A stretch of 64,000 nt of DNA from Thermoleophilia bacterium (GTDB lineage Bacteria > Actinomycetota > Thermoleophilia > RBG-16-64-13), in contig JAOAGT010000001.1 in NCBI GenBank assembly GCA_026415615.1, forward strand, positions 308,572 to 372,571, given 5' to 3'. Shown here piece by piece: positions 50,756 through 59,886 of the stretch. The notes beneath the pieces are model-generated. The model saw only the letters and a program-made list of their open reading frames with translations, was not told the DNA's origin and did no database searches. Position 1 is the first letter of the stretch; each line of letters starts with the position of its first letter. The position numbers and the translations under genes were made by a program.

Positions 50756-52054
50756 ATGAGGTTCACTTTTATACATGCTGCCGATCTTCATCTTGATACC
50801 CCGTTTGAAGGGATTACCCGGGTTTCGCCCGAGCTTGCCGAGGTTCTGCGCGATGCCTCACTCAAGGCGTTTGACCGGATTGTCGAGCTTGCCATAGAAA
50901 GGCAGGCAGCTTTTGTGCTTTTTGCTGGTGATATCTATGACGGCGAAGACCGTGGGGTAAGAGCGCAGCTGCGCTTTCTGCGAGGCGTGGAGCGGCTCTC
51001 GCGAGAAGGAATCGCTACTCTTGTCTGCCACGGCAATCATGATCCCCTGGGAGGCTGGTCGGCGATCCGTCACTGGCCAGACAACGTCAAGATCTTCGGC
51101 TCTAGCGAAGTCGAGGCTGTCCCTATTTCTTGGCGCGGCGAGGTGGTGGCTAGAGTTTACGGCCTAAGCTATGACCGCCGCGAAGTTCGTGAGAACTTGA
51201 CTCTACGCTTTCTCGCTTTGCCGGAGCTTGCTGGTGGCGCAGCTGAGCGCCGGGAGCTGTGGATCGGAATGCTCCACTGTACGGTCGGACAACAGCCGGA
51301 ACACGCGCCATACAGCCCCTGTTCTCTCGAGGATATGCGTAAAGTGGCTGTTGATTATTGGGCTCTTGGGCATATTCACCGTCATGACGTGCTCAGTTCC
51401 GGGTCCCAGTGGACTGTGTATCCTGGCAACACACAGGGGCGCAGCCCCAAGCCTTCGGAAACGGGTGCCAAAGGTGTCGTAGTAGTGACCTGCGAAGACA
51501 ATCGTGTGCTGGGAATCGAGCATGTGGCCACCGACGTAGTCCGATTTGCCACGCTGTCTTTGGACGTGGCAGAGCTTGCGGAGAGCTGCGACTTGGGCGA
51601 TTTGCAGAAGGCGTTGATTAGGCGAGCCGATCAGTTACTTTCTGAGAACCAGGGCCGAGCGTTAATTCTGCGAGTTTTTCTTTCCGGAAGGAATGAGCTT
51701 TACCACGCGCTCAACAGACCGGGGGCCGTTGAGCAGCTTCTGCGCGATCTCCGCGAGGAAAGCGCGAGTGAGGGCGGCCAGGTATGGTGGGAAAGTCTTG
51801 TAAATAAAACAAGGCCACCACGAGACATTTCCAGCTTGGAAGGTCGCACGGATTTCTTAGGGGCTCTTGTGGAGCAGTGGAAACGGGCTCGCGAGAACGC
51901 CGACCAACTCACTGCGCTAAAAGAGCAAGTTCTCTCCTCGGTACCGTCCCAGTTTCTGCGTAGGCTGGACGATATGCAGGAAGAAAAGCTGACTGAGCTC
52001 TTAGACGAGGCGACCTATGCGGTGTTGGACGCCTTGCAAGCCGTTGAACAGTAG
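50756..52054 (+). CDS. YhaO/SbcD-like DNA repair metallophosphoesterase
   Basis: A 432-residue calcineurin-like phosphoesterase. Metal-binding motifs are AADLHLD, FAGDIYD, CHGNHDPLG and LGHIHRHD, the Mre11/SbcD set. The start at 50756 gives MRFTFIHAADLHLD, the family N-terminus; ATG 50747 is also possible, and longer starts run into the promoter region. Paired with the downstream SMC-like ATPase gene, as YhaO is with YhaN. It probably acts in DNA end processing, although YhaO/YhaN function is less well defined than that of SbcCD. Confidence 0.92.
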   Translation: MRFTFIHAADLHLDTPFEGITRVSPELAEVLRDASLKAFDRIVELAIERQAAFVLFAGDIYDGEDRGVRAQLRFLRGVERLSREGIATLVCHGNHDPLGGWSAIRHWPDNVKIFGSSEVEAVPISWRGEVVARVYGLSYDRREVRENLTLRFLALPELAGGAAERRELWIGMLHCTVGQQPEHAPYSPCSLEDMRKVAVDYWALGHIHRHDVLSSGSQWTVYPGNTQGRSPKPSETGAKGVVVVTCEDNRVLGIEHVATDVVRFATLSLDVAELAESCDLGDLQKALIRRADQLLSENQGRALILRVFLSGRNELYHALNRPGAVEQLLRDLREESASEGGQVWWESLVNKTRPPRDISSLEGRTDFLGALVEQWKRARENADQLTALKEQVLSSVPSQFLRRLDDMQEEKLTELLDEATYAVLDALQAVEQ

Positions 52055-52086
52055 TCACCGCTGAAGGGCGTTACCACTAGAGGCCA

Positions 52087-55000
52087 ATGCACATACTTGG
52101 CTGGCATGTAGAGGGGTTCGGGATTTTTCGCGATTTTGCCGTGGGGAACCTTCCCCCGGGAATCGTGGTGTTTGAAGGCCCTAATGAGGCCGGCAAGAGC
52201 ACTTTGCTCGCTTTTCTTCGCGCTGTGCTTTTTGGGTTTCGCGCGCGGGGGAAAGGGTCTCTCTACGAGCCACTCAGAGGAGGCAGTCACGGCGGAAGAG
52301 TATTTCTTGCCACCCGGCAGGGTCAGGTTATAGTCGAGCGCTTCTATCGGAAACCAGTCCGTATCCAGATGGATGACGGAACTCTGCTTAGCGAACCCGA
52401 GTTTCAGCAGTTGCTTGCCGGCCTGGACTATCAAACTTTTAGCTCGGTCTTTGCTTTTAGCTTGGACGAGTTAAGCAGTTTTGAGTCAATCGGGAGTGAG
52501 CAAATTGCTGCGCGCATTTTTGCAGCTGGGCTAAGTGGAGCAGGACCATCGGTGCAAGATGTGCTCTTGCGCTTTGAGAAGGTGCAAGAGCAACTGCTTC
52601 GACCTCGGTCGCACGAGGGAGAAATCAATCGTCTCTTGCAGGAGATAAACGCTGTCAAGGAGGAGCTGGGCAAGGCGCGAGTGGCTGCACTTGGCTACCC
52701 CCAGCTTGCCGAGGAAAACGAAAGTCTGGCCAAAGAGATTGAGGAGCTTACTAGCCAAGAGCTGAAAGTCAAATGTGCTCTTGAGGAGGCTAGGCTTCTT
52801 TGTGCCGCTTGGGAAATACAGGTAGATCTTCAGCGGCGCAAGCAAGAGTTAAACGAGCTCCCACCTGTCGATGAGTTTATCCCCCAAGCGCGAGAAAGGC
52901 TTGCCGATGTCAAGCGGGGGCTGCGCGAGCTTGAGCAGCGACGTGCTCAGCAGGCTGCTAGGGTAGACGAGAAGGAGCAAGAGGTTGCGAATCTTAAAGC
53001 GCAGATCAATCCCAGACTTCTTGCCTCTGGGTTCGAGATAAAGAGACTGGTTGGAGGGCTGCATCTTTACGGTCAGCAAGAGCAAGAGAGAACAAAGCTC
53101 CAGACTGCTTGGGAGGAGCGTGGACGCGCGACCAGACGGTTTATGGATCAGCTCGGCTTGGGCGCCGATGAGGAGCAGCTCAAGCGTATAGATACCTCTC
53201 TTCCCGCCAAAGAGGATCTACGCCGCTTCCGCGAAAGTTTTGCCCGGTTGAAGTTAAAGCTGATAGAGCTCGAGACTCAATACAAGGCGGCTCAAGAGAG
53301 AGTTGCGTCGTTGCGGGAGGAAATCGCGACACAGGAGCTGGCTGAGGAACGCGAAGCGGCTGTGTTGAGGCAAGAGGCTGAGAAGGCATCTGAGCTTGTG
53401 GGCAGAGCCAGCGTCCTACTCCAAAAATTGGCAAGAGTGGAGGCAGATCTCGAGGGGCTAAAGACCCTCAAGGAACGGCACACAAGGGTCGCGCAGGGGG
53501 CGGCACAAAGGCGCCGCCGGATGGTTTATGCGGCCGGCGCAGTTCTTGCTGCGGTCGTACTGGGCTTGGTTATTACCCTGACCGTTGGAGGCCTACCCAG
53601 CCCGGAGCACAACTACACGCTCGCGGTCGGGGTGCTTGTGGCTGTGTTTCTGGTGGCGTTCATTGCATTGGGGCTGCGAGGCGTGTTCGGTGAGCAGGGT
53701 GTTCTGGGTTCCTTTGGCAGTCTACTAGATCTGGACGAGGAGCGTCGGCTGGAGGACGAACGCAGAGAGTTATCCGACGAGCTCTCCAAGATTGCCTCCG
53801 TCGCTGAGGCAGGTATTCAGGTTGCCGATGATGATTGGCCGTCTTCTTTGCTATCTGCTCTTCAGCAAAGACTAATCGAGGCCGAACGGCAAGTCACCCG
53901 TGCGGAAGAACGGGAGGAAACTGCCAAGCAGCTGCAGGAAGATCTGCAAGCGGCGGTCAGGCAGGAAGCTGAGGCGAGAAGGGCCTTGGACGAGGCTCAA
54001 CAGGAGCTGGCCGAGCTCGAGAGGACCTTTACCGGCTGGCTTGCCGAGCGGGGAATTCCCACAAGTCTCTCTCCAGATGGAGCGCTTGACTATCTGTCCT
54101 TGGCCGAGGAGGCCCAGAAAACTCTCCAAGAATGGGAAGATCTCGCTGAGCAAATACAAGTCACACAAGAACGCTTGGAGTGTTGGGAAAGGCAGGCGTA
54201 CGATACGCTCCTTAAGGCTGGACTTGAGCTTGAGACTTCTGACGCCGGCCAGCGGGAAGGTGCTCAGGTGGGCATTGCGGGACAGGAGCTCGCGGGCGCG
54301 GTGATGGCTGCCAAAGTGAAACTAGAGGAGGCAGAGGAGCTACAAAGGAAGCTCGACAGCGCGGAAGAAGCGCTTCGGGAGCTAAGAGGGGATCTCATCC
54401 AGACGACTAAAGCCCTAAGAGAGACCGAGCAAGAGCTACAAGAGTTGTTTACCCAAGCAGGTGCGGCCGACGAGGCTGAGTTCGTGCAGCGGCTAGAAGT
54501 ATATGAAAGAAGACAAAAGCTCAAGGAGCAGATCCACGAGCTGGAGATGCAACTGACGAAAAAGCTGGGCGCCGACGATAGAGCAAGAGTACTTTGGGCG
54601 GAGCTTGAGCAGGGCAGGGTCGAGACATGGACCCACACAATTCAAACTCTTGAGCACGAGTTGGAGCAGATCGCAAAGCGTCGCGAGACCCTGCACGTCA
54701 GGAGCGGAGAACTAAAGGAACAGCTTCGGGGGCTGGAGGTCTCGGCAAATATTCCGGAGTTGGAAAACAAGCTTTGCCAGCTCGAGGCGACGTTGGGACA
54801 AAGCATAGAGCGCTGGTATGTGGCTGGCCTTGCAGTTGCTTTGCTTAGGAGTACTTTGACCCGCTATACCGAAGATCGCCAACCCAGAGTGCTGGCGGAG
54901 GCGGGTAGACTTTTTGCGCAAGTGACCGAGGGGCGGTATGCGCGAGTTATGGCCTTGCCAGACAAGAGCGAGCTTGTTGTTACTGATTCCTACGGTAGGC

Positions 55001-55302
55001 AGAAAAGCCCAGGCCAATTGAGCCGGGGTACAGCCGAGCAGTTGTACCTCTGCCTGCGTATGGGTCTCGCGCATGAGTTTTCGCGCCACGCAGAGCCTCT
55101 GCCTGTTGTGATGGACGATGTCCTTGTAAACTTTGATCCGCGGCGCAGGCGGGCCATGGCCAAACTCTTGTTGGATTTTGCCAGGTCGCACCAGGTGCTG
55201 CTTTTTACTTGCCACCCGGAGATCACTGAGGTCTTCTTGGAGCTGGAGCCTTCTTTGCGTGTAGAGAGAATGGATTATGACTATACAAGCAGTAGTGTTT
55301 GA
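52087..55302 (+). CDS. YhaN/SbcC-like SMC-type ATPase with central membrane hairpin
   Basis: A 1071-residue ATPase with Walker A GPNEAGKST at 31-39, long coiled-coil arms (about 160-470 and 550-930), the ABC-type signature LSRGTAEQ near 978 and Walker B PVVMDDVLVNFD near 1005. In the middle (about 478-535) two hydrophobic helices replace the zinc hook of SbcC/Rad50. This is typical of the YhaN/AAA_27 group and implies that the far end of the coiled coil is membrane-inserted. Partner of the upstream phosphoesterase. Confidence 0.9.
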   Translation: MHILGWHVEGFGIFRDFAVGNLPPGIVVFEGPNEAGKSTLLAFLRAVLFGFRARGKGSLYEPLRGGSHGGRVFLATRQGQVIVERFYRKPVRIQMDDGTLLSEPEFQQLLAGLDYQTFSSVFAFSLDELSSFESIGSEQIAARIFAAGLSGAGPSVQDVLLRFEKVQEQLLRPRSHEGEINRLLQEINAVKEELGKARVAALGYPQLAEENESLAKEIEELTSQELKVKCALEEARLLCAAWEIQVDLQRRKQELNELPPVDEFIPQARERLADVKRGLRELEQRRAQQAARVDEKEQEVANLKAQINPRLLASGFEIKRLVGGLHLYGQQEQERTKLQTAWEERGRATRRFMDQLGLGADEEQLKRIDTSLPAKEDLRRFRESFARLKLKLIELETQYKAAQERVASLREEIATQELAEEREAAVLRQEAEKASELVGRASVLLQKLARVEADLEGLKTLKERHTRVAQGAAQRRRRMVYAAGAVLAAVVLGLVITLTVGGLPSPEHNYTLAVGVLVAVFLVAFIALGLRGVFGEQGVLGSFGSLLDLDEERRLEDERRELSDELSKIASVAEAGIQVADDDWPSSLLSALQQRLIEAERQVTRAEEREETAKQLQEDLQAAVRQEAEARRALDEAQQELAELERTFTGWLAERGIPTSLSPDGALDYLSLAEEAQKTLQEWEDLAEQIQVTQERLECWERQAYDTLLKAGLELETSDAGQREGAQVGIAGQELAGAVMAAKVKLEEAEELQRKLDSAEEALRELRGDLIQTTKALRETEQELQELFTQAGAADEAEFVQRLEVYERRQKLKEQIHELEMQLTKKLGADDRARVLWAELEQGRVETWTHTIQTLEHELEQIAKRRETLHVRSGELKEQLRGLEVSANIPELENKLCQLEATLGQSIERWYVAGLAVALLRSTLTRYTEDRQPRVLAEAGRLFAQVTEGRYARVMALPDKSELVVTDSYGRQKSPGQLSRGTAEQLYLCLRMGLAHEFSRHAEPLPVVMDDVLVNFDPRRRRAMAKLLLDFARSHQVLLFTCHPEITEVFLELEPSLRVERMDYDYTSSSV

Positions 55303-55966
55303 CCTCGACGGGGTCATCATAGATAGCGAGCAGTTATGGCACGATGTGCGGCGGGACTTTGCTCTTGCTCACGGTGGTAGCTGGGACGACGATGACCAGC
55401 CAGCCATGATGGGGGCCAACTCGATGCAATGGGCCGCCCGCATGCGCGACCACAACGGAATCAATCTGACCGATTACGAGATCTACGAGGGAATCATCTC
55501 TGCGTTGCGTGACGAGTACCGCCGTCATCTTCCGGTTATCCCGGGAGCGTTAGAGACGATCAGGGCGCTCGCAACCCAATATCGATTGGGAGTTGCTTCC
55601 TCGTCTCCACTGGAGCTGATCGAGTATGTGCTTGAGCTGGCTGGCGTGCGGGACTGCTTTGGTGCAGTTGTATCCTCGGACGAGGTCCCAGTGGGCAAGC
55701 CGGCCCCGGACGTGTATCTGGAAGCTTGCCGGCGTCTGGACACGCCGCCTGAGCGGGCCGCTGCAGTCGAAGATTCCACCAACGGGTTGATAGCGGCCAA
55801 GGAGGCTGGCCTTGCGGTCGTTGCCATTCCCAGCCCAGGTTACCCACCGCCGCCTGAGGTACTGGCCTTGGCCGATGTCGTGCTAGGTTCAATCCGAGAG
55901 CTGGTGCCAGAAATGGTGGCCTCTCTTCGAAAAAGTGCGGTCTCAACGACGCCAAGAAGCATGTGA
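55277..55966 (+). CDS. HAD superfamily phosphatase / phosphoglucomutase-like hydrolase
   Basis: A 229-residue HAD protein with the nucleophile motif VVFDLDGVIIDSE at the N-terminus, a helical cap (about 15-85), the SSSPLELIEY motif II region and VGKPAPDVYLEACRR (motif III lysine) with VEDSTNGLIAAKEAG (motif IV). Most like the beta-phosphoglucomutase or phosphoglycolate phosphatase groups; the substrate cannot be read from sequence. Its start overlaps the end of the ATPase gene by 26 bases. Confidence 0.88.
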   Translation: MTIQAVVFDLDGVIIDSEQLWHDVRRDFALAHGGSWDDDDQPAMMGANSMQWAARMRDHNGINLTDYEIYEGIISALRDEYRRHLPVIPGALETIRALATQYRLGVASSSPLELIEYVLELAGVRDCFGAVVSSDEVPVGKPAPDVYLEACRRLDTPPERAAAVEDSTNGLIAAKEAGLAVVAIPSPGYPPPPEVLALADVVLGSIRELVPEMVASLRKSAVSTTPRSM

Positions 55967-55999
55967 GTTCGCTACAACACTGATGGCTGGAGTATCACG

Positions 56000-56662
56000 A
56001 TGCTCCGAAAGATCGTTGAAATAGACCGCCAACTGTGTAATGGCTGCGGGCTTTGTCTTGACGCTTGCGCTGAGGGAGCTTTGGCCCTGGACGAAGAAAA
56101 CAAGGCGGTGCTAGCCAAAGAGATTTGCTGCGATGGCCTGGGTCACTGTCTCGATGTCTGCCCCACGGGAGCGCTGCGGATCGTAGAACGGGAAACTCCG
56201 GCTGAGGTTGCTGTCCGAAGAACGGTGCGTGTCTGCGAAGCAGCCGACAAGGAACCCGGGGAGCTGGGACCGGTCGACGACTTCCCTTGCTCGGAACTCA
56301 GTCAGTGGCCTGTGCAGCTGCATCTTATTTCTCCGCATGCTCCATATTTCAAGGAAGCAGACTTGCTAGTGGCCGCAGATTGCACCGCGTTTGCTCGAGC
56401 CAGCTTTCACTCGGAGTTGTTGAAGGGGCGCAAGTTGGTAGTAGCTTGTCCCAAACTTGATGACACGAGCCCCTATTTGGACAAGCTAGCGCAGTTGTTT
56501 GCGTGCAACCAATTGCGTTCCATCACTGTAGCGCGGATGACTGTTCCTTGTTGCGGTGGTCTCGCCTGGTTAGTTGAGCAAGCGGTAAAGCTTGCAGGGG
56601 TAGATACCCCTGTGCGGACTGTGATAATCGGTCTGAACGGTGAGGTTGTCTCAGACGGCTAG
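56000..56662 (+). CDS. Iron-sulfur protein with two N-terminal [4Fe-4S] motifs
   Basis: A 220-residue protein. The first 60 residues carry two cluster motifs: C13, C16, C19, C23, and the CCDGLGHCLDVCP block around C43-C54, a form seen in many anaerobe ferredoxin-like proteins. The C-terminal 140 residues are a small alpha/beta domain with further cysteines (CPKLDD and PCCGG) that could bind another cluster. Function unknown, probably electron transfer. It converges on the oxidoreductase operon, and the two stop codons share the tetranucleotide CTAG. Confidence 0.82.
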   Translation: MLRKIVEIDRQLCNGCGLCLDACAEGALALDEENKAVLAKEICCDGLGHCLDVCPTGALRIVERETPAEVAVRRTVRVCEAADKEPGELGPVDDFPCSELSQWPVQLHLISPHAPYFKEADLLVAADCTAFARASFHSELLKGRKLVVACPKLDDTSPYLDKLAQLFACNQLRSITVARMTVPCCGGLAWLVEQAVKLAGVDTPVRTVIIGLNGEVVSDG

Positions 56663-59600
56663 CGGGAACTCTCCTGCCTGGCTTGCCACTCTGCCTCACT
56701 GGGTTCGCCGCACTTCCGAAGCAGCCTATCCCACTCCTCGTCCACCCAGGCTTGAATGGTGACTAGCGCTTCTTCAAAACCGGGTTGGAACAAGTGAGCA
56801 AACCTGCCCTGTCGCTTTAGCCACGGAGCGAGCGGCTCTTTCTTCTTGGGCCGGTAGGTCAACCTATATTGCCCGTCTTCGTACTCAAAAAGCGGCCAAT
56901 AGCAGGTATTCACTGCCTGCCTAGCAAGGTCGATGCTTTCTGCTCCGTCTGCCCGCCACCCACGTGGACAGGGAGAGAGCACGTTAAGGAACGTGGGGCC
57001 GTCTACAGAAAGGGCTTTAGCTGCTTTGCGCACAAGATCACGCGGATCGTGTGGTGAAGCCTGTGCCACGTACTTGAGGCCATGAGCGATCATGATCTCG
57101 GTAAGGTTCTTGCGCTGCTGAAGCTTGCCAGCCTGAACTTTGCCCACGGGGCTTGTGGTGGTCCAGGCACAAACGGGGGTAGCGCCCGAGCGCTGAAAGC
57201 CGGTGTTCATGTAGGCCCCGTTATCGTAACAGACGTAAAGCATGCGATGTCCGCGCTCCATCGCCCCCGACAGAGACTGTAGGCCGATGTCATAGGTGCC
57301 GCCGTCGCCGCCAAACGCGATAAACCTGAAGTCTTCCCTGATAAGGCCTTTTTTCTTGAGAGCCCTATAGGCGGTTTCCACGCCGCTTATGGTAGCTGCC
57401 ACGTTTTCAAAGGCCGTATGGATATAGCTATCCTTCCATGAGGTGTAAGGGTAGATTGTGGTGGATACCTCCAGGCAGCCGGTAGCTGCTCCTACTACTG
57501 CAGGCGTTTCCAGGGCCATAAGCACCTGGCGGACCACAATGGGCGCTCCGCATCCCGCGCACATCCGATGTCCAGGGGCGAGCCGTGACCCTTTGGCTAC
57601 TAGCTCAAGCCACTGTTGGCGGGCCTCCTCGAAAACATTGGTCTTGGCCAACGCCTCAACTGGGCAGACGTCTACACATTCGCTGCACGTAATGCAGCGT
57701 GGCTCGTCCAACCAGAAGGACAAGAGCGCACGTTCGTTAAAGCTGAGTGCTCCGGTAGGGCAGACGGAGACGCATCGGCCGCAGCTTATGCAATGGGCGA
57801 GTTGTAGAGGGTCGCCGTAAGGTGTGTCAACCTTGATGGCAAACCCGCGCCCGGTAAATTCGTAGCATGCGGGCCCGGCCACATCTCGGCAAACACGAAC
57901 GCACCGTCCGCAGGCGATACAGCGCTCCATATCGCGCTTGATAAAGGGATGCTCTTGCTGAGGAGCAACAACTCGCACACGGCTTCCCTTGGTAACAAGT
58001 TCATTGGCGGTGATGTCGTATTCCACCGCGAGTCTCTGTAGTTCACACTTGCCCACGCTGGGACATGTGCACTGCAGACAGCGGTTGGCCTCTTCCTGGG
58101 CGCAAAGCAAGGTCAAAGTCTCTTCGGCTTCTACACTGGTCGAGGCCAAACGCTCGGCAGGTGGAGTAACGGGGACGTCAACTCTCGGCTTTGGCTCTGC
58201 ACCAATGCCCATCTTAAGCCAAACAGGAGAACGTCGAGCTAATCTACTGCCCAGGGGACCCAGTTCCTCGGCTCGGCTTAGTTGCTCAAGGTAGGAAAGA
58301 CCTTCATACTCCGTCAGTTTCTTCTCCAGATCGGCCAGGTCCTGTCCTGCAAGCCATCCATCCACGGCAAGCGCGACGTACTTTCCTCGGGCAACTGCTT
58401 CAACGACAAGCTCTCCTGTTGTGCGAATCCGAGCCTCTCCGGCGGGCTCGCCTGGGAGTGGACCGGGAGCCGAGGGCTGGAGCCAAGAAATCGGGTCCAA
58501 ACCCACGAAAATCCCAGGCTGGTTAGTGCGGCCCGTTAGAATACTCAGCGGCATAACAGTTGGAGACGGGGCCACAGGCACAATTTCCCTCGCCGCAAGT
58601 ACCACGCTTGCTTGCACCACAAGGGGCGTCCCGTCGGGTCTCATGCACTCAATAACGTACTGGCCTTCCCGCTCAGTCACGCTCGCCACCGCGGCAACGG
58701 TTTCAAGTGTGATCCCTTCTTCGTCCGCTTGTTGCAGCTCGTAAGCAAGCTGCGCTGTTCTGCCGGGCGCGCGCTTTGCGAGGAGCACCACATTTTCGGC
58801 TCCCCTCCGGCGAGCCGCCCGTGCTACATCGATCATGGCGGGACCTTCTCCAACAACTGCCGCAGTGCCGCTAAGAGAAGGGGGAGAGTAGTGCTTCTCT
58901 TGCCCCCGCAGAAGCATGTGGCCGTCCAGCGCAGATTCGGCGGGTGTATTGCTCTGCGGCGCGGTGGCTACGCTCTCGTCAGCATTTGCTATGACCACGG
59001 CGTCAAAGCCTGAAGCAGTTAGATCAGAGGCGGCTTCCGGACTTGCTAGTCGAGAGCTGTGCACATATCGTACGCCGCTTTGCCACAGCAACCCGAGCTC
59101 CCTTTCAAGCACATCCTGAGGAAGGCGAAATTCCGGTACAAGGTCAAGCAGGATTCCGCCCGGCTGTGGGCGGGAGCCATATACGGTCACCTGGTGCCCA
59201 AACTTGCGAAGAGTCCAAGCTGCGCTTAGCCCGGCTGGGCCCGCACCCAGTATGGCTACTCTTCGACCGGTGGGCGCGTGACACACTAGCTCCGCCTGCG
59301 AACACTCGGAGACTTCATCTCGATGGTCAGCTAGGGCTCGATTGACAGCACGTACTGCTATCGGTTCCTCTACCTGGCTGCGGCGACAGACAACCTCGCA
59401 GTAGCGAGGGCAAAGGCGCTCGACGATCCGGGTTAAAGGAAGCTCGTCTTCCAAGAGAAGGGCCGCGCTAGTGGGCTTTCCCCCGGCTAGATGTCTCTGC
59501 ACGGTGGGAATGTCCAGACGCAACGGGCATGCGTAAGTGCAGGGAGCCTCGCAGTAGGCGTTGTGATCCGAGAGGTACATTTTTAGATAGCTCTGCCGCC

Positions 59601-59886
59601 TGCTCCGCACCCTTGGCGTATTGGTGTGGACGATCATGCCTTCAGCTACCCAAGTGGTGCAGGCTGTCTGGAGCTTGGCCATACCCTCGACCTCTATGAG
59701 GCAGAGACGGCAACCTCCCCAGGCAGGCAGCCCGGGAAGGTGGCAAAGAGCAGGGATGTCGATGTTCTCGCGTTGTGCTACCTCGAGCACCGTTTCGCCT
59801 TCTCGGGCCGAGACAACGCGTCCGTCGATCGTGAGGGCTACGGTTCTTGTTTGGGCAGCAGAATCGGTGCCGACGGGCGTGTTCAC
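56659..59886 (-). CDS. Multidomain [2Fe-2S]/GltD-like/ferredoxin fusion with 2-oxoacid:ferredoxin oxidoreductase beta subunit
   Basis: A 1075-residue chain. Residues 15-95: NuoG/HydA-type [2Fe-2S] domain (C48, C59, C62, C76). 105-205: DPD-type helical iron-sulfur region (C112, C116, C120). 207-520: GltD-like FAD (GAGPAG 214-219) and NAD(P) (GEGPAM 346-351) domains. 600-745: cysteines C603-C614 and three [4Fe-4S] motifs (C656-C666, C699-C709, C731-C741). 772-1060: PorB with GHRMCAGCG, C804, C973 and the TPP motif GDGG from 860 to the conserved N889. GTG start overlapping the NuoF-like stop (GTGA). Predicted catalytic and wiring subunit of a pyruvate or other 2-oxoacid oxidoreductase linked to NAD(P). 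Confidence 0.9.
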   Translation of the reverse strand: MNTPVGTDSAAQTRTVALTIDGRVVSAREGETVLEVAQRENIDIPALCHLPGLPAWGGCRLCLIEVEGMAKLQTACTTWVAEGMIVHTNTPRVRSRRQSYLKMYLSDHNAYCEAPCTYACPLRLDIPTVQRHLAGGKPTSAALLLEDELPLTRIVERLCPRYCEVVCRRSQVEEPIAVRAVNRALADHRDEVSECSQAELVCHAPTGRRVAILGAGPAGLSAAWTLRKFGHQVTVYGSRPQPGGILLDLVPEFRLPQDVLERELGLLWQSGVRYVHSSRLASPEAASDLTASGFDAVVIANADESVATAPQSNTPAESALDGHMLLRGQEKHYSPPSLSGTAAVVGEGPAMIDVARAARRRGAENVVLLAKRAPGRTAQLAYELQQADEEGITLETVAAVASVTEREGQYVIECMRPDGTPLVVQASVVLAAREIVPVAPSPTVMPLSILTGRTNQPGIFVGLDPISWLQPSAPGPLPGEPAGEARIRTTGELVVEAVARGKYVALAVDGWLAGQDLADLEKKLTEYEGLSYLEQLSRAEELGPLGSRLARRSPVWLKMGIGAEPKPRVDVPVTPPAERLASTSVEAEETLTLLCAQEEANRCLQCTCPSVGKCELQRLAVEYDITANELVTKGSRVRVVAPQQEHPFIKRDMERCIACGRCVRVCRDVAGPACYEFTGRGFAIKVDTPYGDPLQLAHCISCGRCVSVCPTGALSFNERALLSFWLDEPRCITCSECVDVCPVEALAKTNVFEEARQQWLELVAKGSRLAPGHRMCAGCGAPIVVRQVLMALETPAVVGAATGCLEVSTTIYPYTSWKDSYIHTAFENVAATISGVETAYRALKKKGLIREDFRFIAFGGDGGTYDIGLQSLSGAMERGHRMLYVCYDNGAYMNTGFQRSGATPVCAWTTTSPVGKVQAGKLQQRKNLTEIMIAHGLKYVAQASPHDPRDLVRKAAKALSVDGPTFLNVLSPCPRGWRADGAESIDLARQAVNTCYWPLFEYEDGQYRLTYRPKKKEPLAPWLKRQGRFAHLFQPGFEEALVTIQAWVDEEWDRLLRKCGEPSEAEWQARQESSR

